A DNA stretch of 6,021 nt from positions 1 through 6,021 of the forward strand of contig UQVG01000131.1 in assembly GCA_900544435.1 (NCBI GenBank). The letters are read 5' to 3'. The notes under the pieces are model-generated. The model saw only the letters and a program-made list of their open reading frames with translations. It was not told the origin of the DNA and made no database searches. The position numbers and the translations under genes were made by a program. This document shows positions 1 to 6,021 of the stretch, in pieces (the first letter of the stretch is position 1; each line of letters starts with the position of its first letter). This DNA is from an uncultured Erysipelotrichaceae bacterium (GTDB lineage Bacteria > Bacillota_I > Bacilli_A > Erysipelotrichales > Coprobacillaceae).

Positions 1-1
1 C

Positions 2-742
2 GACTGGCGCCCGTCTAAAAGGGGATACCCTAAAATTGGAAGTTTACTTGAAAAGTACTATTATAAAATTCTTTTTAGAATAAATACCATGTTAATTTTT
101 AATGGTATATCAAAATATAAAATACTACAGGGAAATGATCCTAGTTTTAACAAAGACATTTTACATATAAATAAGCATAAATGTTACTATATGCAAGGGG
201 TATGGAATTCCCCATTATATTTTAGAGGAGTCGAGGATGAGATTAAACAGAGTTTCAAATTTGACGACAATTTATCACCTTCCAATCTAAAAATACAAAA
301 TCTAATATATTCTCATGACTCCATAAGTATACATGTACGACGTGGGGACTATTTAAATAGCACTTATGTCACTTTAAGTGAAACTGATTATTATAAAAAA
401 GCTCTTGATTTCTTAATAAAGAAATTAGACAATTCTAATAATATTTTTATTTTCATATTTTCTGACGACGCTGAATGGTGCAAACGCAACTTTAGTTTTC
501 TAAATGAATATAATCACATTTATATAACACAAAATTCAGGAAAAAATAGCTTCAGAGATATGCAACTTATGTCACTATGCAAATATAATATAATCGCAAA
601 TAGTACTTTCAGTTGGTGGGCTGCTTGGTTAAATAGTAATAAAGAAAAACTGATTATCTGTCCCAAATCATATTTTATTTACAGAAACTATAATGAAAAA
701 TTCCTCAAATATCATTATCCTAAAGAATGGATACTTATATAA
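2..742 (+). CDS. Glycosyltransferase family 11 (alpha-1,2-fucosyltransferase-like), 5'-partial
   Basis: Predicted cytoplasmic transferase moving a sugar, normally L-fucose from GDP-fucose, onto a growing surface-glycan unit. The frame is open without a stop from base 2 through the ATG at 89, giving 246 visible codons; the 29 codons before that ATG look coding, so 89 is an internal Met and the gene is cut by the left edge. GT11 enzymes are usually about 280-300 residues, so roughly 40-50 N-terminal residues, including the Gly-rich GGLGNQ-type motif, should lie upstream. Counting from the Met at 89, visible family motifs are GVWNSPLYF (37-45), the donor-binding HVRRGDY (82-88), FSDD (124-127), RDMQLMSLCKYNIIANSTF (156-174) followed by SWWAAWL, then CPKSYF and the terminal PKEWI. 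The next gene starts 6 nt after the stop. Family assignment is strong; fucose specificity and the alpha-1,2 linkage are inferred from the family. Confidence 0.9.
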   Translation, partial: DWRPSKRGYPKIGSLLEKYYYKILFRINTMLIFNGISKYKILQGNDPSFNKDILHINKHKCYYMQGVWNSPLYFRGVEDEIKQSFKFDDNLSPSNLKIQNLIYSHDSISIHVRRGDYLNSTYVTLSETDYYKKALDFLIKKLDNSNNIFIFIFSDDAEWCKRNFSFLNEYNHIYITQNSGKNSFRDMQLMSLCKYNIIANSTFSWWAAWLNSNKEKLIICPKSYFIYRNYNEKFLKYHYPKEWILI

Positions 743-748
743 TTCTCT

Positions 749-1825
749 ATGAACTCTCAACGATTAATTCTAGCAGATGTAAAAAGTCTAAATATTGATG
801 GACATTCAATAGGTCACTATTTCTCATTAGCTCATAATTATTTAGACAACTATGCATCTATTTTTGATACAAAAATAGGGGGAGGCCCTATTTATAAAAC
901 CCAATTTACACCTGAAGTTCTATTTGCACTTCCATATGATTCGTTAGAAAAAGGAAATTCCATAAAAAACAAATGGCACGTCTTAAAAAATTGTTATTAT
1001 CTATTTCACAAAACGACTCCTAAAGATATAATAGTTTTACAGCATTCTGGCGCATCAACCACATTTCTAGGAATAGCTTTATTAGGAAGGAAAAAGAATA
1101 ATATCTATGTTATACAATATAACACAGATGCCTTAAAATCATTATTTCAAAGATTAATATATAGGCTTGCGAAGAAAAAAATAAAAGGAATTATATGTCC
1201 TTCCGCAAAAATTGGTGAAGCTTATCAAAGACCATATTGCATAGTTACTGATTATATATATCCTAAGTCTCCTGATTTTTTTCATCAAGAAAAACGTTCT
1301 TATAAAGATAAAAAATATGATTTTGCTATAGTCGGTGGAATTTATCCAGATAAGGGAGTTGTAGAAATCGCTAATTATTTAAAAGGAACAAAATTCACCC
1401 TCCTTATTGCAGGAGCTGCAAATACCGAACTCTCAAATCAATTAAAGAATATAGCAGAATCTTCGGAAAACATTGAATTGCATTTGGGATTTGTTAGTGA
1501 TAATGAATATTATAATTTTATAAGAAGTTCTAGATATTGTATTTTAAATTATCATGGCGTCTACTCTAATAGAAGTAGTGGTGTTGTACTAGATATATTA
1601 TTCAATGGTACACCTATTATTGGACATCAATGTAATGCCTTACAATTTGTAAAAGATGAAAAAGTTGGTTTCTTGTTTAAAAATGTTCAAGATTTTAATC
1701 CTGAAATGTTTCTACATGAACAGATATACGAAAACTATTTAAGATATATCAACGTGTTTTTATTAAAGCAAAAAGATTATCGAAACAGATTTATTAACTT
1801 TATAAAACAAAGTAAATTGCTATGA
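749..1825 (+). CDS. Divergent GT-B fold glycosyltransferase (GT4-like)
   Basis: Predicted retaining glycosyltransferase of 358 residues acting on the cytoplasmic face in repeat-unit assembly; donor and acceptor are unknown. The N-terminal half (about 1-170) has alternating strands and helices suggesting an acceptor domain. The C-terminal Rossmann half opens at 190-203 with YDFAIVGGIYPDKG, a typical GT-B linker and first strand, followed by FTLLIAGAA (217-224), IELHLGFVSDNEYY and a donor-site region RSSGVVLDILFNGTPIIG (275-292). The usual E-X7-E pair of GT4 is not present; the aligned positions read N274-X7-D282, so this is a divergent member. There is no signal peptide or membrane segment. 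The ATG at 749 is the first start after the preceding stop, 6 nt downstream of it, and no Shine-Dalgarno motif is seen. The stop overlaps the ATG at 1822 (ATGA), which suggests translational coupling to the next gene. The glycosyltransferase fold is fairly sure; the exact family is less so. Confidence 0.8.
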   Translation: MNSQRLILADVKSLNIDGHSIGHYFSLAHNYLDNYASIFDTKIGGGPIYKTQFTPEVLFALPYDSLEKGNSIKNKWHVLKNCYYLFHKTTPKDIIVLQHSGASTTFLGIALLGRKKNNIYVIQYNTDALKSLFQRLIYRLAKKKIKGIICPSAKIGEAYQRPYCIVTDYIYPKSPDFFHQEKRSYKDKKYDFAIVGGIYPDKGVVEIANYLKGTKFTLLIAGAANTELSNQLKNIAESSENIELHLGFVSDNEYYNFIRSSRYCILNYHGVYSNRSSGVVLDILFNGTPIIGHQCNALQFVKDEKVGFLFKNVQDFNPEMFLHEQIYENYLRYINVFLLKQKDYRNRFINFIKQSKLL

Positions 1826-1938
1826 CAATATTATACGCAAGCCCTGTTTTCTCAGATTATAGAATCCCATTCTATAATAAATTAAATGAATTATTTAATG
1901 TACTCTCCATTGAGATTCGAAATGGAAGGACTCAATAA
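1822..1938 (+). pseudogene. Out-of-frame N-terminal fragment of the GT4 gene that continues at 1886
   Basis: A 38-codon frame starts at an ATG overlapping the upstream stop by 4 nt (ATGA), the same stop-start style as the other junctions here. It reads MTILYASPVFSDYRIPFY and then NKLNELFN, which is the classic first beta strand and helix of a GT-B glycosyltransferase (hydrophobic strand, small loop, YRIPFY, helix). After residue 26 the frame turns unconvincing and stops at 1936-1938, while the frame one base further on picks up with YSPLRFEMEGL. This is best read as the true N-terminus of the gene annotated at 1886-2974, separated by a shift near 1897-1903. It could instead be a sequencing error; it is unlikely to be an independent small gene. 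Confidence 0.7.
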
Positions 1939-2974
1939 TACCTTAAAAAAAATTCCTATACAACTAAAAGATATTGCTTATCCATATAACGATGAAAAAA
2001 TATTTAAAATAAAAAAATCATCAAAACAAGACTTCGACAAATATTATCGTATACCTTACCTCCAACATTTTTACAAAAATTTAAGTAGATATAATCCTAA
2101 GATTCTTATAACAGAAGGATTTTTTCAATGGACACCAGCTGTTGTTTTATATGCATGGCTACACCGATATCCTGTTTTTATCAGCTATGAGCGTACTGCA
2201 CATACTGAACGTTTTGCTCCTTTTTTCAAAATATTGGAAAGAAAATTTTTAGATAAATTCGTAACAGGATATTTAGTTAATGGAACCGAAACTACCAACT
2301 ATCTAAAATCATTAAATATAAATCCTCAAAAAATTCACATTACAGGCATGAGTGCAGATAGTGATGGATTAAAAAAGGGAATCTCATCTATTACTCAGGA
2401 AATAAAAGTAACAATGAGATCAAATTTAAACATTAATGGAGAAGGTATTACTTTCCTGTTTTCTGGTCAATTTATCGAACGTAAAGGGATAAAATATTTA
2501 TTAAATGCCTGGATTATTCACTCACAAAAATATCCATCAGACCACCTAATCTTGATAGGTGGAGGGGAATTACTAGAGCCATTAAAAAAAGAATTTGAAA
2601 ATAAAAAAAACATTCATTTTATCGGTAAAATTCTTTATGATGAAGTTTATAAATATTATGCTATTTCAGATGTTTTTATTATACCAACATTAGAGGATAA
2701 TTGGTGCCTAGTCGTACCTGAAGCAATGGCATGTGGTATGCCAATTGCCTGTTCTAAATATAATGGTGGAGCTATTGACCTAATTAAAAATAAAGAAAAT
2801 GGTGTTATATTCGATCCTCTTGAACAGAGTTCAATACTTAACTCTCTAAAGTTCTTTCATAATAAGGATCTAAAAACAATGGGCAAACATTCCATAGAAA
2901 TTGAAGAATATTTTAACACAGAAAACTGTGCCAATAGGTTTTTTAATGTAATAAGAATGTATTTAAACAAATAA
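1886..2974 (+). CDS. Glycosyltransferase family 4 (GT-B), N-terminus displaced by a probable frameshift
   Basis: Predicted retaining GT4 glycosyltransferase, 362 residues from the ATG at 1886, which directly follows an in-frame TAA at 1883. The body is intact: KILITEGFFQWTPAVVLYAW (72-91), ISYERTAHTER (99-109), GYLVNGTETTNYL, GMSADS (154-159), then the C-terminal Rossmann domain with FLFSGQFIERKGIKYLLNAW (190-209), LILIGGGELL, the donor-site EDNWCLVVPEAMACGMPIA (270-288) and NGVIFDP. The acidic pair is D271-X7-E279 with an extra E at 270, like the ED-W-LVV-EAMACG variant common in this family. What is missing is the first strand and helix of the acceptor domain, and those residues are encoded in the frame starting at 1822. 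Joined, the protein would be about 383 residues, normal for GT4. Whether the shortened protein is made or active is unknown; the loss of the first strand would probably cripple folding. Its stop shares one base with the next ATG at 2974. Confidence 0.85.
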   Translation: MNYLMYSPLRFEMEGLNNTLKKIPIQLKDIAYPYNDEKIFKIKKSSKQDFDKYYRIPYLQHFYKNLSRYNPKILITEGFFQWTPAVVLYAWLHRYPVFISYERTAHTERFAPFFKILERKFLDKFVTGYLVNGTETTNYLKSLNINPQKIHITGMSADSDGLKKGISSITQEIKVTMRSNLNINGEGITFLFSGQFIERKGIKYLLNAWIIHSQKYPSDHLILIGGGELLEPLKKEFENKKNIHFIGKILYDEVYKYYAISDVFIIPTLEDNWCLVVPEAMACGMPIACSKYNGGAIDLIKNKENGVIFDPLEQSSILNSLKFFHNKDLKTMGKHSIEIEEYFNTENCANRFFNVIRMYLNK

Positions 2975-3534
2975 TGAAAAATCTCAAATATTATTTATCT
3001 TTATTATATCCTCCACATATTTGGATACCTATTATTTTTTATCTCCTATCCACAAATAAAAAGATCATAAAATCTGATATGTATCGGTGGTGTCAAGCAA
3101 CAGGGGTATATATAAATAGTCCCATTCAACAATTATCATATCTTTTGTTATTTGACAAACCTTTTCGTAATTTATTCTATAGAAGGTTAGGCCAAATAGG
3201 GAAATATATAAACATCATACTATCTGGAGAGAAGACTTTATTTATAACATCAGCACCAATAGGTCATGGGTTATTTATAAGACATGGATATGCGACCTTC
3301 ATAAATAGTAAATATATAGGGAAAAATTGTACAATACATCAATGTACGACTATTGGAGACAGTGGTAAAGGTATTCCAACCATTGGAGATAATGTTACAA
3401 TTGGAGCTGGATGCATAATTTTAGGACCAATCACAATAGGAAATAATGTCACAATAGCAGCAGGATCAATTGTTGTTAATGATGTTCCCTCTAATAGTAC
3501 TGTTATAGGGCACAAAGCAATTATAAAAAAATAG
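2974..3534 (+). CDS. Hexapeptide-repeat (left-handed beta-helix) O-acetyltransferase, CysE-like
   Basis: Predicted acetyl-CoA-dependent acetyltransferase of 186 residues, most likely adding O-acetyl groups to a sugar of the polysaccharide rather than making O-acetylserine. Residues about 9-26 are hydrophobic and may contact the membrane; D35 and RW (38-39) resemble the N-terminal D-R motif of the serine acetyltransferase family. The beta-helix runs from about 92 to 178: GHGLFIRHGYATFI, then YIGKNCTIHQCTTIGDSGKG, TIGDNVTIGAGCIILGPI and TIGNNVTIAAGSIVVNDVPS. The candidate catalytic His is H104; the second CysE catalytic His, in its RHPKIG segment, is replaced here by GIPTIG (133-138), which is usual in exopolysaccharide acetyltransferases of the WcaB type. 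The start overlaps the previous stop by 1 nt (TAATG) and the next gene begins 4 nt after the stop codon's first base run, with a 3-nt gap. The fold is certain; the substrate is inferred from the neighbourhood. Confidence 0.88.
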   Translation: MKNLKYYLSLLYPPHIWIPIIFYLLSTNKKIIKSDMYRWCQATGVYINSPIQQLSYLLLFDKPFRNLFYRRLGQIGKYINIILSGEKTLFITSAPIGHGLFIRHGYATFINSKYIGKNCTIHQCTTIGDSGKGIPTIGDNVTIGAGCIILGPITIGNNVTIAAGSIVVNDVPSNSTVIGHKAIIKK

Positions 3535-3537
3535 CAT

Positions 3538-4647
3538 ATGAAACCAAAAATTTTATTCATCATGCATATGCCACCACCCGTTCATGGTGCTGCAATGATG
3601 GGAAAATATATCCATGACAGCAAAATTATAAATGAAGCTTTTGATTGTTTATATATAAATCCTTCTGCTTCAAAGGAAATTCAAGATGTAGGTAATATAA
3701 ATTTACACAAAATATTATTTATATTTAAAAATATAGTTTCAATAGCCAAAACTGCTATAGTACAAAATCCTGATTTGTGCTATTTTACATCCACAATAGG
3801 TGGATGGGGCATTTTTCGGGATATGCTAGTTGTTAGTATATTAAAAATTTTACGGAAAAAGATTGTTTTACATTTACACAATAAGGGTGCCAAGAACTTT
3901 TCTAATAAACACAAAATTTCACGCCTTGCATATCATATAATATTCAAACACACAAAAGTTATTCTTCTAGCAGAACAACTATATGATGATATTTCTGCAT
4001 TTTCTTCAAAAAAAGACATCTACTATTGCCCTAATGGTATACCTGCTAAAATAACAGATAATGAAGTTGATTCTATTCGTAACAAAAGGCAAGAGAAAGC
4101 TCATTTTCTATTTTTAAGCCATATGCTTAAAAATAAAGGGGTATGGGTATTATTAGAAGCATGTAAAATATTAAAAGAGCAAAATAAGGAATTTAAATGC
4201 ACATTTATCGGGAAATGGTCTGAAATATCACAAGAATCCTTTAATGAATACATCACAAAAAACGATCTAAAGGATTACGTAACAGGTGTTGGAGCTAAAT
4301 ATGGCGATGAAAAGAAAAAATATTTTTCAGAAGCTACAGCTTTTATATTTCCCACTTTATATGAAACTTTTGGATTAGTTTTACTAGAAGCAATGGAATA
4401 TAGTTTACCTTGTATCGGAAGTAACGAAGGTGGAATCCCCAACATCATTCAAAATGGAGAAAGTGGTTATATTGTTGAGAAAAATAATGCTAAAGAGTTA
4501 GCTAAAGCGATGCAGTATTTTGTTGATAATCCTCAACTTTCTAAAAAAATGGGCATTAAAGGAAGGAATAGATTCCTCCAAAATTTTACAATAACACAAT
4601 TCGAACATAGATTAAAAAACATCTTATCAGAAATTATTCAAAAATAA
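3538..4647 (+). CDS. Glycosyltransferase family 4 (GT-B)
   Basis: Predicted retaining GT4 glycosyltransferase of 369 residues, full length for the family, working in cytoplasmic assembly of the repeat unit. The acceptor domain begins with KILFIMHMPPPVHGAAMMGK (4-23), a typical first strand and Gly-containing loop, and continues through VLHLHNKGAKNF (110-121) and YYCPNGI at the domain hinge (162-168). The donor domain starts HFLFLSHMLKNKGVWVLLEA (189-208) and carries FPTLYETFGLVLLEAMEYSL (271-290), with the canonical E276-X7-E284 pair, then EGGIPNIIQNGESGYIV. The C-terminal helix ends with a conserved-looking F-Q-F segment. No signal peptide or membrane helix is seen. The start lies 3 nt after the previous stop and the next gene follows 1 nt after its stop, so it is co-translated in the cluster. 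Donor sugar and linkage cannot be read from the sequence. Confidence 0.93.
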   Translation: MKPKILFIMHMPPPVHGAAMMGKYIHDSKIINEAFDCLYINPSASKEIQDVGNINLHKILFIFKNIVSIAKTAIVQNPDLCYFTSTIGGWGIFRDMLVVSILKILRKKIVLHLHNKGAKNFSNKHKISRLAYHIIFKHTKVILLAEQLYDDISAFSSKKDIYYCPNGIPAKITDNEVDSIRNKRQEKAHFLFLSHMLKNKGVWVLLEACKILKEQNKEFKCTFIGKWSEISQESFNEYITKNDLKDYVTGVGAKYGDEKKKYFSEATAFIFPTLYETFGLVLLEAMEYSLPCIGSNEGGIPNIIQNGESGYIVEKNNAKELAKAMQYFVDNPQLSKKMGIKGRNRFLQNFTITQFEHRLKNILSEIIQK

Positions 4648-4648
4648 A

Positions 4649-5884
4649 ATGCTTTCAATACTAATAAACGCATATGCTTGCTCTCCTAATATGGGGAGTG
4701 AGCCAGGAATGGCATGGAATTGGTGTGTAAATCTTGCAAGATATTGCGAATTACATATTATTACAGAAGGTGAATTTCAACAAAACATAGAAAATATTCT
4801 GCCAACTTTACCTCAAAGTAAAAATATGCATTTTTACTATAATCCTGTTCCTGAAAAAGTCAGAAAAATGTGCTGGAACCAAGGAGACTGGCGATTTTAT
4901 TACTATTATAGAAAATGGCAAAAAAAAACATTAACATTAGCACAAGATATCATCAAAAAAAATCATATTGATATTATTCACCAATTAAACATGATAGGTT
5001 TCCGTGAGCCTGGTTTTCTATGGAAGCTTAATAAGCCATTTATATGGGGTCCTACTAATGCTAAGGAAGCTTTTCCCATAGCATATTTACAAGGAACTAA
5101 CTGGAAAAAGAAAGGATTTATCAGATTGAAAAATGCCATCAATAGATTCCAATTAAAGTATAACACGAGAGTTCATAAAGCTGCTCAAAAAGCGAATTAT
5201 ATTATTGCAGCATCTACAGACTCTGCTAACGCAATAGAAAAATATCTTCATCACACACCTATTTTAATAAATGAATCTGGATGTGACATTGAAAAGAGTA
5301 ACTTTAAACGAACATATAGCCTGACAAAACAAACATTTGATATATTATGGGTAGGCCGTTTTATTTTCACAAAACAATTAGAACTAGCATTAAAAAGTAT
5401 AGCACATTGCAAAAATAAAAATATCATACTTCATATTGTAGGTGGTAGTCAAGAAGAAGAAGCACCATATCAAAAGCTGTCGCAACAGCTTTATATTGAT
5501 AAACAATGCATTTGGCACGGAAAAGTAAGCCATACAAAGGTTCAAGAATTAATGAAACAATGTGATCTTTTTTTCTTTACAAGTATAGCAGAAGGGACTC
5601 CTCATGTTATATTAGAAGCTTTCAATAATAGCTTACCCGTTCTCTGTTTCGATACATGTGGACATGGTGATTGTGTAAATGAAAAAGTTGGATTAAAAAT
5701 ATCTCTAACAAATTCTACGCAATCTGTTAAGGATTTTGCCGAGAAAATAGAATATTTATATAACCATAGAGATCATTTGCAGGTATTATCTGATGGATGC
5801 AAAGAAAGACAAGAGGAATTATCATGGGATAATAAAGCTCAAAAAATGATAAAGCTTTATAACAACATATATAATAGCAAATAA
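4649..5884 (+). CDS. Glycosyltransferase family 4 (GT-B), GSEPG-type N-terminus
   Basis: Predicted retaining GT4 glycosyltransferase of 411 residues. The N-terminus reads SILINAYACSPNMGSEPGMA (3-22) then WNW, the recognisable AC-P-GSEPG-W loop found in a large subgroup of bacterial GT4 enzymes. The middle contains IIHQLNMIGFREPGFLW (109-125), FIWGPTNAKEAFP (131-143) and ANYIIAASTDS (182-192). The donor domain begins FDILWVGRFIFTKQLELALK (230-249), continues with LHIVGGS, WHGKVSHTKVQELMKQCDLF and the acidic pair E315-X7-E323 in AEGTPHVILEAFNNSLPVL (314-332). The length is slightly above the family norm because of the long 60-170 region rich in Lys, Trp and Tyr. Its ATG is 1 nt after the previous stop, and it is the last gene of the visible run; a weak hairpin follows the stop. 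Family is secure; the specific sugar is unknown. Confidence 0.93.
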   Translation: MLSILINAYACSPNMGSEPGMAWNWCVNLARYCELHIITEGEFQQNIENILPTLPQSKNMHFYYNPVPEKVRKMCWNQGDWRFYYYYRKWQKKTLTLAQDIIKKNHIDIIHQLNMIGFREPGFLWKLNKPFIWGPTNAKEAFPIAYLQGTNWKKKGFIRLKNAINRFQLKYNTRVHKAAQKANYIIAASTDSANAIEKYLHHTPILINESGCDIEKSNFKRTYSLTKQTFDILWVGRFIFTKQLELALKSIAHCKNKNIILHIVGGSQEEEAPYQKLSQQLYIDKQCIWHGKVSHTKVQELMKQCDLFFFTSIAEGTPHVILEAFNNSLPVLCFDTCGHGDCVNEKVGLKISLTNSTQSVKDFAEKIEYLYNHRDHLQVLSDGCKERQEELSWDNKAQKMIKLYNNIYNSK

Positions 5885-5888
5885 TATT

Positions 5889-5904
5889 TTTAGTAAAGAC
5901 TAAA
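5889..5904 (+). terminator. Weak hairpin after the last glycosyltransferase, possible terminator
   Basis: TTTAGT, a 4-base loop AAAG and ACTAAA form a perfect 6-bp stem that begins 4 bases after the last gene's TAA. It is followed by TTATTTT, a broken T-rich run. The stem has only one G-C pair, so it would be unstable. Position favours a role in 3'-end formation or transcript stability, but in DNA this AT-rich such a repeat can arise by chance. Confidence 0.3.
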
Positions 5905-5943
5905 TTATTTTCCCATTATTAATTATTTTACAACAAAAAATAC

Positions 5944-5957
5944 GATATTATAATATC
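5944..5957. repeat. Perfect 14-bp palindrome GATATTATAATATC
   Basis: The sequence equals its own reverse complement over 14 bases. Read on the minus strand it is followed within a few bases by a run of six T, so it could be part of a weak terminator for a minus-strand gene entering from the right edge. It could also be a protein-binding site. It sits in very AT-rich sequence, where A/T palindromes are easily found by chance; only the outer G-C pair makes it slightly more specific. Confidence 0.35.
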
Positions 5958-6021
5958 AAGATTTTCGTAAGCTTCCAAAATTGGCGTATTGACTAGCATG
6001 TCTCTTTCGCATACCTTCGTG

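Larger units (their letters stand above)
5885..6021. other. End-of-cluster intergenic region and unidentified right edge
   Basis: No gene could be recognised here. Bases 5885-5970 hold 14 G or C out of 86 by hand count, all three + frames carry stops, and nothing resembles a promoter I can defend. Bases 5971-6021 change to 23 G or C out of 51, which hints at the edge of a different gene. Two minus-strand frames are open from the edge, ending at 5956 (22 codons, last residues YANFGSLRKS) and at 5928 (30 codons, containing MLVNTPILEAYENL). A + strand frame with an ATG at 5998 is also open. I recognise none of them. Confidence 0.5.

Noticed and set aside
1886..1938. Programmed +1 ribosomal frameshift joining the two halves of the third glycosyltransferase
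   Set aside because: No slow codon or stop codon at the junction, no stimulatory structure and no internal Shine-Dalgarno-like element is visible; a plain indel or a sequence error is simpler.
2974..3534. Serine O-acetyltransferase of cysteine biosynthesis (cysE)
   Set aside because: The second catalytic His is missing, the N-terminal domain is short, and the gene is embedded among glycosyltransferases.
3339..3563. Minus-strand reading frame of 74 codons opposite the acetyltransferase gene
   Set aside because: It is the antisense shadow of the hexapeptide-repeat coding sequence; its repeated Pro-Ile-Val pattern mirrors the coils, and it has no independent support.
4978..5166. Minus-strand reading frame of 62 codons inside the last glycosyltransferase
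   Set aside because: It lies wholly antisense to a well-supported GT4 gene and resembles no protein I recognise.
5928..6020. Minus-strand partial gene entering from the right edge
   Set aside because: Two different minus-strand frames and one + frame are open over this short stretch, and none gives a recognisable protein end, so no CDS is called.
5885..6021. Bacteroides-type promoter (TTTG and TA-TTTG elements)
   Set aside because: I looked on both strands and found no convincing pair at proper spacing; AT-rich sequence alone is not evidence.
1..6021. CRISPR array, tRNA or rRNA gene, insertion sequence or attachment site
   Set aside because: No spaced direct repeats, no tRNA-like cloverleaf, no transposase or integrase and no terminal inverted repeats were seen; nearly all the sequence is accounted for by coding regions.

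Overview
The window is a strongly AT-rich stretch (roughly 30% G+C by eye) from a surface-polysaccharide biosynthesis locus (capsule, exopolysaccharide or O-antigen type). All recognisable genes lie on the + strand. A/T-rich sequence rather than Shine-Dalgarno motifs precedes the start codons. The gene content (a GT11-type fucosyltransferase, several GT-B glycosyltransferases and a CysE-like acetyltransferase) fits a Bacteroidota host such as Bacteroides, Parabacteroides or Prevotella. That assignment is an inference from style, because no taxonomic marker is present.

Layout, left to right. From the left edge to 742 is the 3' part of a GT11 family (alpha-1,2-fucosyltransferase-like) gene; its reading frame is open to the window edge, so the real start lies upstream. 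At 749-1825 is a divergent GT-B glycosyltransferase. From 1822 to 2974 is a GT4 glycosyltransferase that appears frameshifted: its first ~26 codons read in one frame from an ATG at 1822 that overlaps the previous stop, and the rest reads in another frame, annotatable as a shortened CDS from 1886. At 2974-3534 is a left-handed beta-helix (hexapeptide repeat) O-acetyltransferase. At 3538-4647 and 4649-5884 are two further GT4 glycosyltransferases. The last 137 bases (5885-6021) hold no identifiable gene: an extremely AT-rich stretch with a weak hairpin and a perfect 14-bp palindrome, then a more GC-rich 51-base end that may be the edge of another gene.

Genes are packed stop-to-start (1-nt to 4-nt overlaps or gaps of 1 to 6 nt), so they almost certainly form part of one transcript whose promoter lies upstream of the window. 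Together they would build a fucosylated oligosaccharide repeat unit of about five or more sugars, probably decorated with an O-acetyl group, on the cytoplasmic face of the membrane. No initiating sugar-phosphate transferase, flippase, polymerase, nucleotide-sugar synthesis gene or transcription antiterminator is in view, so the polymer type cannot be settled. I see no novel defence, mobile or RNA system. The most noteworthy feature is the apparent frameshift in the third gene.
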